Positions 41,384-50,771 of a stretch of DNA of 64,000 nt are shown here, one piece after another. The notes under the pieces were generated by a model. The model saw only the letters and a program-made list of their open reading frames with translations, was not told where the DNA came from and did not search any database. How positions within the stretch are numbered: position 1 is the first letter of the stretch; each line of letters starts with the position of its first letter. The position numbers and the translations under genes are program-made. The stretch comes from Labilibaculum sp. K2S (lineage in GTDB: Bacteria; Bacteroidota; Bacteroidia; Bacteroidales; Marinifilaceae): positions 186,001-250,000 of the forward strand of contig NZ_JAUCMW010000004.1 in the NCBI RefSeq assembly GCF_030372765.1, read 5' to 3'.

Positions 41384-43924
41384 ATGGTATCCTCTATTAA
41401 TAAATTAAGAATGAAGCTTTCCGAATTATCTGATAATCAAGAAGGAATTATAATAAAAGTTCAGGGACACGGTGCCTTTCGGAAGAGAATTACCGAAATG
41501 GGCTTTGTAAAGGGCAAGAAAGTCACTGTTATCAAAAATGCTCCTCTGAAAGATCCTGTTGAGTATCAAATAATGGGGTACGAGGTTTCCTTAAGGAGAA
41601 GTGAAGCATCTTTAATCGAAGTAATCACAAAAGAAGAGGCTAAAAACATTAAGGTAAATGGATTTGAAGGAACTATTAGTGATGATATTCTAAAAACTTC
41701 AGCAAAAGAAAAAGGAAAAAAAATCCATATTGCTTTGGTTGGAAATCCAAACTCGGGCAAAACCACTCTATTCAATTATGCCTCCGGATCAAAAGAGCAC
41801 GTAGGTAATTACAGCGGAGTAACCGTAGATGCCAAACAAGCCAAAGTAAAACAAAATGGCTACCATTTTAATATTACTGATCTGCCTGGCACATACTCCT
41901 TAACGGCCTACTCTCCCGAAGAACTATTTGTTCGTAAATACATTATGAATGAAAAACCAGATGTGGTAATTAACGTTGTTGACGCATCTAATCTGGAGAG
42001 AAACCTGTATCTGACCACTCAGTTAATTGACATGGATATAAAGGTAATTATTGCCTTGAACATGTATGATGAACTGGAAAAAAAAGGCGCTGTCCTTAAT
42101 TTCAAGGCTCTTGCTAAAATGCTTGGTATTCCAATTATTCCAACCGTTAGCCCAAAAGGAACCGGCATAAAAGAACTTTTTAACAAGGTAATTAATGTGT
42201 ACGAAGACAAAGATCCAATTGTACGCCACATTCATGTCAATTACGGTAAATCGGTTGAAAGATCGATTGCTAAAATACAACATGAAATAAAAAAGGATCC
42301 TAAAATCTGCACAAAAACTTCTCCCAGATTCCTGGCTGTTAAACTTTTGGAAGCTGACAAAAGTGCTCGTCACCTCGTACAGGATAGTGACCATCATTTC
42401 AATATAAAGAGCATAGTAAAAGACGAAATTCAAAAAATTGAAAAAGAATTTTGCGAAGTGTGCGAAACCGTTATTACTGATTCGAAGTATGGATTTATTG
42501 ATGGAGCACTAAAGGAAACATACAAAGAGAGTCCAATTAAACGAAGACGAAAAACTACAATAATAGACACCTTCATCACTCATAAACTGTTCAGTTTTCC
42601 AATTTTTTTCGTATTCATGTTTTTGACGTTTTACGCCACTTTCAATTTGGGTGAATACCCAATGCAATGGATTGATATGGGGGTAAATGCCTTTGCAGGA
42701 ATAATTGAACAATTTATGCCTGAAGGTCCGCTAAAAGATTTATTTATTGATGGAATAATTGGTGGTGTTGGTGGTGTTATTGTATTCCTTCCAAATATTC
42801 TGATTTTATTCTTCTTTATATCCTTTATGGAAGATACAGGATATATGGCCAGAGCCGCCTTTATTATGGATAAGCTAATGCATAAAATTGGCTTACATGG
42901 AAAATCATTTATCCCATTGATAATGGGATTTGGATGTAATGTACCAGCATTAATGGCAACCAGAACCCTTGAAAACAAAAATGACAGAATACTAACCATG
43001 CTGATCACCCCGTTCATGTCATGCAGCGCAAGGCTTCCTATTTATATTTTAATAATCGGAACATTTTTCCCCGAACATGCAACTTTAGTTCTTTTCGGAA
43101 TTTACACTTTTGGTATAGCTCTTGCGATTTTCTTTGCAAAAATTTTTAAAGCGAGCTTTTTCAAATCCAAAGAGGCTCCCTTTGTTATGGAATTACCGCC
43201 TTATCGCCTACCAACTCTTAAATCGACCATAATTCACATGTGGCATAAAGGAGCTCAATACCTGCAAAAAATGGGAGGTGTGATTCTTTTAGCTTCTATT
43301 CTAATTTGGGCTTTAGGGTATTTCCCCAGAGAGATTAATTTCTCGAAGGATTACGACAAAATGATAGTGGAAACCAATCAAGATTTTGATAGTCAGATAA
43401 ACAACATACAGCAAGACAAGGAAAATGATACGAAACAGCTGCTATCCGAAAAAAAGATAGAGATTCAAAAAATTCAAAACCTTAAACTGGAGGAGAAGCA
43501 ACAAAAATCTTACATCGGTCAAATCGGTCAATTTGTTGCACCCGCTCTGCATCCCTTAGGTTTCGATTGGAAAATGACTGTAAGCATATTAACCGGTATC
43601 GCAGCTAAAGAAGTTGTGGTAAGCACCATGGGTGTTCTATATCAGGAAGGAGAAGGCGCGAGCGAAACCAGCGAAGGGTTAAGAACAAAATTGAAGGAGC
43701 AGAAATTTGCTGGTAGTTATCGAACAGGCGAGAATGTTTTTTCTAGTTTATCGGCTCTATCATTCCTTATATTTATTCTGATTTATTTTCCATGCATAGC
43801 AGTAATCGTAACTATCGTTAAGGAAGCCAATTGGAAATGGGCAGCTTTTGTTGTGTTTTATACTACAGGATTAGCTTGGTTAGTTTCCTTTATCATTTAC
43901 CAAACCGGCAATTTAATTCTTTAA
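41384..43924 (+). CDS. feoB: Ferrous iron transporter FeoB with fused FeoA domain
   Basis: An 846-residue protein. Residues about 10-80 are a FeoA (SH3-like) domain: KLSELSDNQEGIIIKVQGHG, ITEMGFVKGKKVTVI. The FeoB G domain has GNPNSGKTT (120-128), DLPGTYS (166-172) and NMYD (226-229). The membrane part starts near residue 400 and contains the Gate motif GFGCNVPALMATRTLENK. A charged coiled-coil loop lies near residues 650-710, as in other Bacteroidota FeoB. It imports Fe2+ at the inner membrane. The start could be Met-10 (MKLSEL). The next gene is 4 nt away. Confidence 0.95.
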   Translation: MVSSINKLRMKLSELSDNQEGIIIKVQGHGAFRKRITEMGFVKGKKVTVIKNAPLKDPVEYQIMGYEVSLRRSEASLIEVITKEEAKNIKVNGFEGTISDDILKTSAKEKGKKIHIALVGNPNSGKTTLFNYASGSKEHVGNYSGVTVDAKQAKVKQNGYHFNITDLPGTYSLTAYSPEELFVRKYIMNEKPDVVINVVDASNLERNLYLTTQLIDMDIKVIIALNMYDELEKKGAVLNFKALAKMLGIPIIPTVSPKGTGIKELFNKVINVYEDKDPIVRHIHVNYGKSVERSIAKIQHEIKKDPKICTKTSPRFLAVKLLEADKSARHLVQDSDHHFNIKSIVKDEIQKIEKEFCEVCETVITDSKYGFIDGALKETYKESPIKRRRKTTIIDTFITHKLFSFPIFFVFMFLTFYATFNLGEYPMQWIDMGVNAFAGIIEQFMPEGPLKDLFIDGIIGGVGGVIVFLPNILILFFFISFMEDTGYMARAAFIMDKLMHKIGLHGKSFIPLIMGFGCNVPALMATRTLENKNDRILTMLITPFMSCSARLPIYILIIGTFFPEHATLVLFGIYTFGIALAIFFAKIFKASFFKSKEAPFVMELPPYRLPTLKSTIIHMWHKGAQYLQKMGGVILLASILIWALGYFPREINFSKDYDKMIVETNQDFDSQINNIQQDKENDTKQLLSEKKIEIQKIQNLKLEEKQQKSYIGQIGQFVAPALHPLGFDWKMTVSILTGIAAKEVVVSTMGVLYQEGEGASETSEGLRTKLKEQKFAGSYRTGENVFSSLSALSFLIFILIYFPCIAVIVTIVKEANWKWAAFVVFYTTGLAWLVSFIIYQTGNLIL

Positions 43925-43928
43925 AATT

Positions 43929-44135
43929 ATGAGTTTTCAATTAATATCAACTTATACAATTGTGTTCTTCGCGTCTGGATATACTTTATACCAGTTTGTG
44001 TGTTTGTTCATGAAGCAGAAATCCAGTTGTGGCGGTAGTTGTGGTGGCTGCAGTTTTAAAAACGAACTAAAAAAACGTGGTATTTCTGGAAATCCAATTC
44101 TCAAAAACCAAAACTTTACATATATTAAAAATTAG
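43929..44135 (+). CDS. FeoB-associated Cys-rich membrane protein
   Basis: A 68-residue protein with one membrane helix (STYTIVFFASGYTLYQFVCLF) and a short cytoplasmic tail carrying SSCGGSCGGCSF, the Cys cluster of the small FeoB-associated family. It is 4 nt after feoB and surely co-expressed. It likely assists FeoB in ferrous iron transfer or gating, like FeoC; the mechanism is unknown. Confidence 0.9.
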   Translation: MSFQLISTYTIVFFASGYTLYQFVCLFMKQKSSCGGSCGGCSFKNELKKRGISGNPILKNQNFTYIKN

Positions 44136-44198
44136 AAAATACAAAACACTTTGTTTTTAAGCAAATACAAAACACAGTAGAAAACATAACAACAAATA

Positions 44199-44232
44199 AA
44201 AAGGGTAGTCAAATGACTACCCTTCTCTTTTT
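44199..44232. terminator. Bidirectional terminator between feo and argF/arcB
   Basis: AAGGGTAGTC and GACTACCCTT form a strong stem with A-rich and T-rich flanks; the converging genes share it. Confidence 0.85.
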
Positions 44233-44247
44233 ATCTAAAAAGCTCAA

Positions 44248-45249
44248 TTATGCTCCTAAAGTAGCAACCATTACTGCTTTTATTGTGTGCAAACGGTTCT
44301 CTGCTTCGTCAAATACGATAGATGCAGGAGATTCAAAAACCTCTTCGGTCACTTCAACACCATCCATACCAAACTTTTGGAAAACCTCTTCGCCAACTTT
44401 TGTTTGTCTGTTGTGATACGCTGGTAAACAGTGCATAAATTTACACTTGTCGTTTCCTGTAGCTGTCATCAAATCAGCATTAATCTGATATGGCTTAAGA
44501 ATACCAATTCTTTCTTCCCAAACTTTATCCGGCTCACCCATCGATACCCAAACATCAGTATAAAGGAAATCACATCCCTTAACTCCAGCTTGTGCATCAT
44601 CAGTAATTGTAATAACAGCACCTGTTTCTTTAGCAATCTCCATACATTGAGCCACCAATTCTTCTTCTGGCTGAAGATTAGCCGGACCAACAATTCTTAC
44701 ATCCATACCCATTTTAGCAGCACCAACCATTAAAGAGTTAGCCATATTATTACGGGCATCGCCTAAATATGCAAATGATATTTGACTAAGCGGCTTATCT
44801 GAATGCTCCGTCATAGTTAAAAAGTCAGCTAATATTTGAGTTGGATGAAATTCATCTGTCAAACCATTCCAAACAGGAACTCCAGCAAATTTACCTAATT
44901 CCTCTACAACTGCCTGTCCGTATCCACGGTACTCAATACCATCATACATACGTCCTAAAACACGAGCTGTATCAGCCATTGACTCTTTAACACCAATCTG
45001 AGAACCGGAAGGACCTAAATAAGTAACGTGAGCACCTTGATCGTAAGCTGCTGTTTCAAAAGCACAACGAGTACGAGTTGAAGATTTTTCAAATATCAAA
45101 GCGATATTCTTTCCCTTCATAGTCTGCACTTCTGTACCTGCATATTTTGCTCTTTTAAGATCTCTTGCAAGATCCAACATATATTGCATTTCCTTTGGAG
45201 TAAAATCCAACAACTTCAAAAAGTTTCTGTTTCTTAAATTAAAAGCCAT
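44248..45249 (-). CDS. Ornithine carbamoyltransferase
   Basis: A 333-residue carbamoyltransferase, similar along its length to E. coli ArgF/ArgI. STRTR (57-61) binds carbamoyl phosphate; [12 protein letters not shown] and the HCLP of [11 protein letters not shown] are active-site motifs; [13 protein letters not shown] is the ornithine-binding SMG loop. Aspartate- and putrescine-transferase relatives lack this SMG pattern. It can work in arginine synthesis or in citrulline breakdown. The carbamate kinase gene directly upstream (63 nt) points to the catabolic, ATP-forming direction, i.e. arcB; no arginine deiminase gene is in the window, so I leave the symbol blank. Confidence 0.93.
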   Translation of the reverse strand: MAFNLRNRNFLKLLDFTPKEMQYMLDLARDLKRAKYAGTEVQTMKGKNIALIFEKSSTRTRCAFETAAYDQGAHVTYLGPSGSQIGVKESMADTARVLGRMYDGIEYRGYGQAVVEELGKFAGVPVWNGLTDEFHPTQILADFLTMTEHSDKPLSQISFAYLGDARNNMANSLMVGAAKMGMDVRIVGPANLQPEEELVAQCMEIAKETGAVITITDDAQAGVKGCDFLYTDVWVSMGEPDKVWEERIGILKPYQINADLMTATGNDKCKFMHCLPAYHNRQTKVGEEVFQKFGMDGVEVTEEVFESPASIVFDEAENRLHTIKAVMVATLGA

Positions 45250-45312
45250 GGTATGTATTTTTTTAAATTACAATCACAAAAGTAATTATAATCTGATATT
45301 AATAATAGTTAA

Positions 45313-46293
45313 TTAAAAATTATGCTCTACGTCGTTTTTATCGTATTCCATTGTAATCTTGGTTCCGTAAGATTTATCGACCAATTTGGTTGCTTCAGTA
45401 ATAACTGATTTACCTCCGCCATTTTCAATAAAACTTAGACAAGCACGGATTTTCGGAGCCATAGATCCTTCTGCGAAAGTACCGCCTTCCATATATTTCA
45501 TTGTATCGGCATGATTCAAGAACTCAAGTTTTTTCTCATTTGGCCCTCTAAAGTCATGATAAACAAAAGAAACATCAGTAAGAATATAAAATTCATCCGC
45601 TTTAATCCGCGCTCCAATCAATGCCGAAGCAAGATCTTTATCAATTACAGCTTCAACCGGACAAAGGTTCCCATTCTCATCTTCAGAAACCGGAATGCCA
45701 CCACCACCAACAGTAATTACAATATTACCCTGACGAGCCAGGTTTTCAATAACCTTCTCATTCAAAACACGAATAGGTTTTGGCGAAGGCACAACACGTC
45801 TCCATCCTCCTTCTGCTTTCACCTCTTCCTTAAAAATCCACCCTTTATCAGAGCGCAACTCGTCAGCTTGCGCTTTGGTGTAAATCTTGCCCACACGCTT
45901 TAAAGGATCATCAAAAGCAGGATCATTCCTATCAACAACAACCTGAGTCACCAAAGTCACCACATCTTTCTCAATGCCATTTTGCTTTAATACATTACGC
46001 AAATTCCTCTCAATCATATAACCAATTCCACCCTGAGAATCAGCCACATCAATATCCAAAGGCATCTGAGGAATATTGTAAAGTTGCTCACCTGCATCGT
46101 TTCTCATTAAGATATTACCTACCTGAGGGCCATTACCATGAGCAATAATAACATCGTACCCTTCCTTAACAAGAAAAATAAGATTTTCAAGAGTATCAAT
46201 TGTGTTCTGAGTCTGCTCCTCAACAGTCCCTTTTTGATTCCCCCTCAACAAGGCATTTCCGCCTAATGCTACAACTGCTAATTTATTTTTCAT
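45313..46293 (-). CDS. arcC: Carbamate kinase
   Basis: From Met at 46293 (MKNKLAVVALGGNALLRG) the product is 326 residues, near the usual length. AHGNGPQVGNI, ITVGGGGIPV, PVEAVIDKDLASALIG and GSMAPKIRACLSF are family motifs. It makes ATP, CO2 and ammonia from carbamoyl phosphate. The frame stays open for 26 more codons, but a promoter -7 box (46334-46327) lies inside that extension, and the extra residues are unlike the family. It precedes the ornithine carbamoyltransferase gene in one operon. Confidence 0.94.
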   Translation of the reverse strand: MKNKLAVVALGGNALLRGNQKGTVEEQTQNTIDTLENLIFLVKEGYDVIIAHGNGPQVGNILMRNDAGEQLYNIPQMPLDIDVADSQGGIGYMIERNLRNVLKQNGIEKDVVTLVTQVVVDRNDPAFDDPLKRVGKIYTKAQADELRSDKGWIFKEEVKAEGGWRRVVPSPKPIRVLNEKVIENLARQGNIVITVGGGGIPVSEDENGNLCPVEAVIDKDLASALIGARIKADEFYILTDVSFVYHDFRGPNEKKLEFLNHADTMKYMEGGTFAEGSMAPKIRACLSFIENGGGKSVITEATKLVDKSYGTKITMEYDKNDVEHNF

Positions 46294-46326
46294 TATTTTT
46301 CCATTTATGTTTTTCATTTCACAATG

Positions 46327-46355
46327 CAAATCTAAAAAAAATAACAACAAAACAA
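46327..46355 (-). promoter_or_regulatory. Promoter of the arcC-OTC operon
   Basis: Minus strand: TTG (46355-46353), 18-nt spacer, TAGATTTG (46334-46327), about 33 nt before the arcC ATG. Confidence 0.6.
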
Positions 46356-46371
46356 TGAAATACCTTTTCAT

Positions 46372-46858
46372 TTATAATATTTTTCAACCTCTGTTTTTCA
46401 ACACATTACGGCACTTATAAATTTACTGTTCAGTAACTAATTCTGTAAATACATGAAATTCAAAGCAAACAATCTTTAAAATACACTCGTTTGCAAAGAT
46501 CAATCTATTTTTGTAGTTATGATAACTTTTACTCATGAGTCAGCATTCCAGTTCAACTATTCTACCCAAATCGATTTGTGCGCAATAAAAAAAAGTTAAG
46601 ATGTCTTGGTTATTTTTTTAGCATAACCTCTATCAATAATTTACGTATTAGTTAAAAGTGGAATTTAATCAGCAAAAAATGTGATTTTCGTAAAAATATC
46701 GTGCAATTTCATGTAAGATGCCAAAATATAATATTGTATTCCCCAATGTTTTCATACTTTTAGTAAATCCTATTTATTGTATTTACAGATAGCTTTTAAC
46801 TGTAGTTAAAAGCACAAATCTGTTTTCAATAAATATTCACGAACCAAAACATTATCCT
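46372..46858. other. Intergenic region between divergent arcC and lipoprotein genes
   Basis: Apart from the arcC promoter and the nested inverted repeat at 46785-46823, it is AT-rich with no ORF or RNA gene that I can support. Confidence 0.5.
46785..46823. promoter_or_regulatory. Nested inverted repeat upstream of the lipoprotein gene
   Basis: GCTTTTAACT-GT-AGTTAAAAGC has 10-bp perfect arms with a 2-bp centre (46792-46813). ACAGAT (46785) and ATCTGT (46818) extend the symmetry further out. The centre is too short for an RNA loop, so a protein-binding site is more likely. It ends 35 bp before the ATG at 46859. Confidence 0.55.
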
Positions 46859-47539
46859 ATGAAGCAAGGATTGTCTATAATTCTAATTTTATTATTGGTC
46901 TGGGGATGCAAAATAAAATCCGAAACTGAGAATAAAATTACTGAAGGGATAATTACCTATAGTGTTAGTTATTTTTCCTCGGAAAAAGACAACCCAATAA
47001 TTGCCCTTTTGCCAAACAAAGTAGAATTACACTTTAAGGATAATAACATTTGTCTCATATCTGAAGGCTATCTGGGTTTTTTCAGCACAAAATTTCTTTC
47101 TAAATACAACAATCCAAACAGTAATATTTTACTAAAGGTATTGAGTAATAAGCTTAACTATGAATTCCCTAAAGATGAAGTAGCATTTGTATACAGTCAG
47201 CTTCCTCCGACAAAAATTGAATACAATGATTCCACAAAGCTAATAGCTGGTTATGAATGTAAAAAAGCAACAGTTTTCATGACCGATCAATCAAAAACTC
47301 AAGTTAGTCTTTACTACACTTCGGAAATTGGATTAAAAGACCCCAACCGTAACACTCCATTGTACCAAATCCCTGGAGTACTCATGGAATTTGAAACTAC
47401 TATGAATCAAGTAAAAGCAAAATTCACAGCACAATCAGTAAATCTAATTGCTGTTAGCGAGGAAGATTTCAATATTCCAGAGGAATATGTCCTTTCTGAT
47501 CTTAAGACATTAAAAAAATACATTGTCGATTTCAATTAA
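46859..47539 (+). CDS. Hypothetical lipoprotein, GLPGLI-like fold possible
   Basis: A 226-residue protein with a lipoprotein signal (MKQGLSIILILLLVWGC, Cys-17). The mature part is beta-rich. It has EGIITYSVSYFSSEKDN at the start, a middle segment KLIAGYECKKATVFMTD followed by SLYYTSEIGL, and YQIPGVLMEFET, which resembles the 'G-(L/I)-P-G' turn of the GLPGLI family and DUF4412 proteins. I am not sure of the family. It is upstream of ftsK (125 nt) but probably separate. Confidence 0.65.
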   Translation: MKQGLSIILILLLVWGCKIKSETENKITEGIITYSVSYFSSEKDNPIIALLPNKVELHFKDNNICLISEGYLGFFSTKFLSKYNNPNSNILLKVLSNKLNYEFPKDEVAFVYSQLPPTKIEYNDSTKLIAGYECKKATVFMTDQSKTQVSLYYTSEIGLKDPNRNTPLYQIPGVLMEFETTMNQVKAKFTAQSVNLIAVSEEDFNIPEEYVLSDLKTLKKYIVDFN

Positions 47540-47664
47540 TTAACATCTGATTTTAAACTTATCTTTTTAGAAGCTGATTTTCCTGTGGTTTTAAATGCCA
47601 TTTTTATTACTTTTACATGAATTCGTGCACAATGCGAATTTTGTGAAAAATGAAAAAATAGTCA

Positions 47665-50070
47665 ATGGCTAAAAAGAAAAAAACAAACAATACAAAAGCT
47701 AAATTGCGCTTCTCAGCCCCAAAGTTTCTTAGTGACGAAAGAACCAAATTCCTTTTTGGTATTGCACTTTCTCTGTTCACTATTTATATTGGATTGGCAT
47801 TCGTGTCCTTCTTTTTTACAGGTGGAGCCGATCAAAGCAAATTAGATATTAAATGGCTCGAATTAATCACAGACTCGAAAGTCCGTGTTGAAAACTGGAC
47901 AGGGAAAACCGGGGCTTATATTTCCAATTTGGTTATAAACAAAGGATTTGGAATTGCATCATTCTCATTCCTTTATCTGCTCGTAGTCCTTTCGCTTCGA
48001 ATTTGGGGAGTAAAAATACAATCATTACGAAAAACAATTATATTCACCTTACTATTCTGCATTTGGTTTTCGGTTTTCATGTCGTTTACATTTGTTCAAT
48101 CAACATCGCATTCATTTCTATTCTTGGGAGGAATTCATGGTTACTTTATAAGTGAATGGCTTGTATCTTTAATAGGTAATGTTGGCACTCTGTTTCTAAT
48201 TGTTCTTAGCTTTTTAACCTTTATTACCTTTGCCTTTCAAAACTCAATTTCTTTTTTCAAAAAAATATTTAAGCCAAAATATAAAACAAACCTTAAAGAA
48301 AGTCAAGACTTCTCCAAATCTGATGAAGATGAAACAGAATCATTAACTCGTTCAACACACACTCTAAATGATGAACAAGAGGATGAACAAGGTGAAGACG
48401 ACGATGAATTAATTATTAATTCCGAGATTTTTCCTGAGGAAGAAATTGTTCTGGAACAGGAAGTAAATAAACCTAAATCAGCAGATGACGATTTGGAGCT
48501 AAAGATTGAAACAGTATCAAAACAAGAAGAAACCGTAAGCATTAAGCGCAGACCTATGGAGGATTTCGATCCTACGCTTGATCTTTCAAACTACAAATAC
48601 CCTCCAATCGAATTATTAGAAGCACATCATGCCAGTAATTCGAGTGTAAGTAAAGAAGAACTTGAATCAAATAAAGATAAAATTGTAGAGACACTGCGTC
48701 ATTACAAAATTGAAATTACTCAGATAAAAGCTACAATTGGTCCTACTATTACGCTGTATGAAATTGTGCCCGCTCCGGGAGTACGCATTTCCAAAATAAA
48801 AAATCTGGAAGATGATATTGCACTTAGTCTATCCGCCTTAGGAATTCGAATTATAGCTCCGATTCCGGGTAAGGGAACTATTGGTATTGAAGTTCCGAAC
48901 CGTACGCCTGAAATCGTGTCAATGAAGAACATTATTTCATCTAAAAAATTCCAGGAATCAACACATGCACTTCCTGTTGCACTTGGAAAAACAATAGCGA
49001 ATGAAACCTATACTCTTGATTTAACTAAAATGCCTCACCTATTGGTGGCCGGAGCAACCGGGCAAGGAAAATCTGTTGGTTTGAATGCAATTATTACATC
49101 GCTTTTATATAAGATGCATCCTTCCCAGCTTAAATTTGTCCTTATCGATCCTAAGAAGGTTGAATTAAGCATTTATTCAACTATCGAGAAGCATTTTCTG
49201 GCAAAACTTCCAGGAGAAGAAGAACCCATAATTACTGATATCCATAAGGTTATTGCAACATTAAACTCCTTATGTATTGAAATGGATTCCAGATATGATT
49301 TATTGAAAAAGGCACATGCCAGAAATATAAAGGAATACAATACCAAATTTGTAAAACGTAATTTAAATCCGGAAAACGGTCATCGTTACCTACCCTATAT
49401 TGTAGTAATTATTGATGAGTTTGCTGATTTAATTATGACAGCGGGAAAGGAAGTTGAGACTCCAATTGCTCGTATCGCCCAATTAGCCAGAGCTATTGGG
49501 ATACATATGATTATTGCAACACAACGACCTTCAACAAATATTATTACAGGAGTTATCAAAGCTAATTTCCCGGCACGAATTGCTTTTAAAGTAGCATCTA
49601 TGATTGATTCCCGAACAATTCTTGATAGTCCTGGAGCAAACCAGTTGATTGGTCGTGGGGATATGCTTATTTCATTAACCAGTGAACTGGTGAGGGTACA
49701 ATGTGCTTTTGTTGACACTCCGGAAGTGGAAGCTGTTACAGAATTCATACAAAAGCAACAATCCTACCCTACGGCAATGTTTTTGCCGGAATATGTGGGC
49801 GAATCTTCCGAAAATTCAGCAATGGATATCGATTTGCAAAAAAGAGATGCTCTTTTTGAAGACGCAGCCCGATTGGTTGTTTCATCTCAGCAAGGATCAA
49901 CTTCTGGAATTCAAAGAAGATTTTCTATCGGCTACAACAGAGCAGGCAGAATCGTAGATCAATTAGAAGCAGCTGGAATTGTTGGTCCTTTTGAAGGAAG
50001 TAAAGCCAGGCAAGTATTAATTCAAGATGAATATTCGCTGGAAAAACTATTAAGTGATGTGCTTCAATAA
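47665..50070 (+). CDS. ftsK: DNA translocase FtsK/SpoIIIE
   Basis: An 801-residue protein with four membrane helices in the first 200 residues, an acidic linker (about 205-300), and the motor domain. Walker A is GATGQGKS (463-470) and Walker B IVVIIDEFADLI; ATQRPSTNIITGVIKANFPA and DSPGANQLIGRGDML are FtsK signatures. The C-terminal gamma winged helix is GIQRRFSIGYNRAGRIVDQL. It pumps chromosome DNA at the septum and activates XerCD; a XerD gene lies at 57896 in this window. Followed at 56 nt by a LolA-like gene, as often in the phylum. Confidence 0.96.
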   Translation: MAKKKKTNNTKAKLRFSAPKFLSDERTKFLFGIALSLFTIYIGLAFVSFFFTGGADQSKLDIKWLELITDSKVRVENWTGKTGAYISNLVINKGFGIASFSFLYLLVVLSLRIWGVKIQSLRKTIIFTLLFCIWFSVFMSFTFVQSTSHSFLFLGGIHGYFISEWLVSLIGNVGTLFLIVLSFLTFITFAFQNSISFFKKIFKPKYKTNLKESQDFSKSDEDETESLTRSTHTLNDEQEDEQGEDDDELIINSEIFPEEEIVLEQEVNKPKSADDDLELKIETVSKQEETVSIKRRPMEDFDPTLDLSNYKYPPIELLEAHHASNSSVSKEELESNKDKIVETLRHYKIEITQIKATIGPTITLYEIVPAPGVRISKIKNLEDDIALSLSALGIRIIAPIPGKGTIGIEVPNRTPEIVSMKNIISSKKFQESTHALPVALGKTIANETYTLDLTKMPHLLVAGATGQGKSVGLNAIITSLLYKMHPSQLKFVLIDPKKVELSIYSTIEKHFLAKLPGEEEPIITDIHKVIATLNSLCIEMDSRYDLLKKAHARNIKEYNTKFVKRNLNPENGHRYLPYIVVIIDEFADLIMTAGKEVETPIARIAQLARAIGIHMIIATQRPSTNIITGVIKANFPARIAFKVASMIDSRTILDSPGANQLIGRGDMLISLTSELVRVQCAFVDTPEVEAVTEFIQKQQSYPTAMFLPEYVGESSENSAMDIDLQKRDALFEDAARLVVSSQQGSTSGIQRRFSIGYNRAGRIVDQLEAAGIVGPFEGSKARQVLIQDEYSLEKLLSDVLQ

Positions 50071-50125
50071 AGGCATGGCACAGTTATTGATTAAGAATAA
50101 TTGAATATTTACAAAATAAGCTAAA

Positions 50126-50767
50126 ATGAAAAAAATCTTTTGTTTCCTTCTTTTTGGAGCTATATGTTTAAACCTGTCAGCTCAGGATATTAAAGCCAAA
50201 ACTATTCTTGATAAAGTTTCTGCAAAAAATAAAGAATTTAAAAGTATCAGTGCAGAATTTACTTTTTCTATGGATAATGCGGAAGAAGACATCCACGAAG
50301 TATCGGAAGGAAATATAGTTCTTGTGGGTAATAAATATCGTCTTAAACTTATGGGCGTTGATACTTATTATGATGGAACTACCATGTTTTCACACATCAT
50401 TGATGTGAATGAAGTAAACATTACAGAGCCGGAAGAAAATGATGATGAAGGATTAAATCCAGCCCAAATTTTTTCCATTTACGAAAAAGGATACAACTAC
50501 AAATACATTAAAGAGGAAACAGTAAATTCTTCTACTTATCATGTAATAGATCTTATCCCTTTAAATTCTGAACGGGGATTCACCTCTATACAATTAAGAA
50601 TCGATAAGGCTAAAAATCAAATTGAGTCGTTAAAAACAATTGGGAAAGATGGAAATAATGTAAGTATTATACTTAAAAAGCTGACTCCGAACCTGAAATA
50701 TGCTGATTCTTATTTTGTTTTTGATCCAAAATCAAATCCGGATGCGGAAGTGAACGATATGCGATAA
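50126..50767 (+). CDS. LolA-like outer membrane lipoprotein carrier
   Basis: A 213-residue periplasmic protein with signal peptide MKKIFCFLLFGAICLNLSAQ. The LolA-type half-barrel is seen in AKTILDKVSAKNKEFKSISA, AEFTFSMDNAEED, SEGNIVLVGNKYRLKLMGVD and YYDGTTMFSHIIDVNEVNIT. It would carry lipoproteins across the periplasm from LolCDE. Its place after ftsK is typical of the lolA position in many genomes. Bacteroidota LolA are divergent, so the exact role is likely but not certain. Confidence 0.85.
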   Translation: MKKIFCFLLFGAICLNLSAQDIKAKTILDKVSAKNKEFKSISAEFTFSMDNAEEDIHEVSEGNIVLVGNKYRLKLMGVDTYYDGTTMFSHIIDVNEVNITEPEENDDEGLNPAQIFSIYEKGYNYKYIKEETVNSSTYHVIDLIPLNSERGFTSIQLRIDKAKNQIESLKTIGKDGNNVSIILKKLTPNLKYADSYFVFDPKSNPDAEVNDMR

Positions 50768-50771
50768 ATTA

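Noticed and set aside
42019..43017. Long minus-strand frames inside feoB
   Set aside because: Shadows of the real gene; FeoB motifs run through the whole stretch on the plus strand.
44248..46293. Putrescine carbamoyltransferase/agmatine deiminase fermentation pathway
   Set aside because: The transferase has the ornithine-type SMG loop and matches ornithine carbamoyltransferase throughout; agmatine is handled by aguB-aguA 33 kb away, which needs no transferase.
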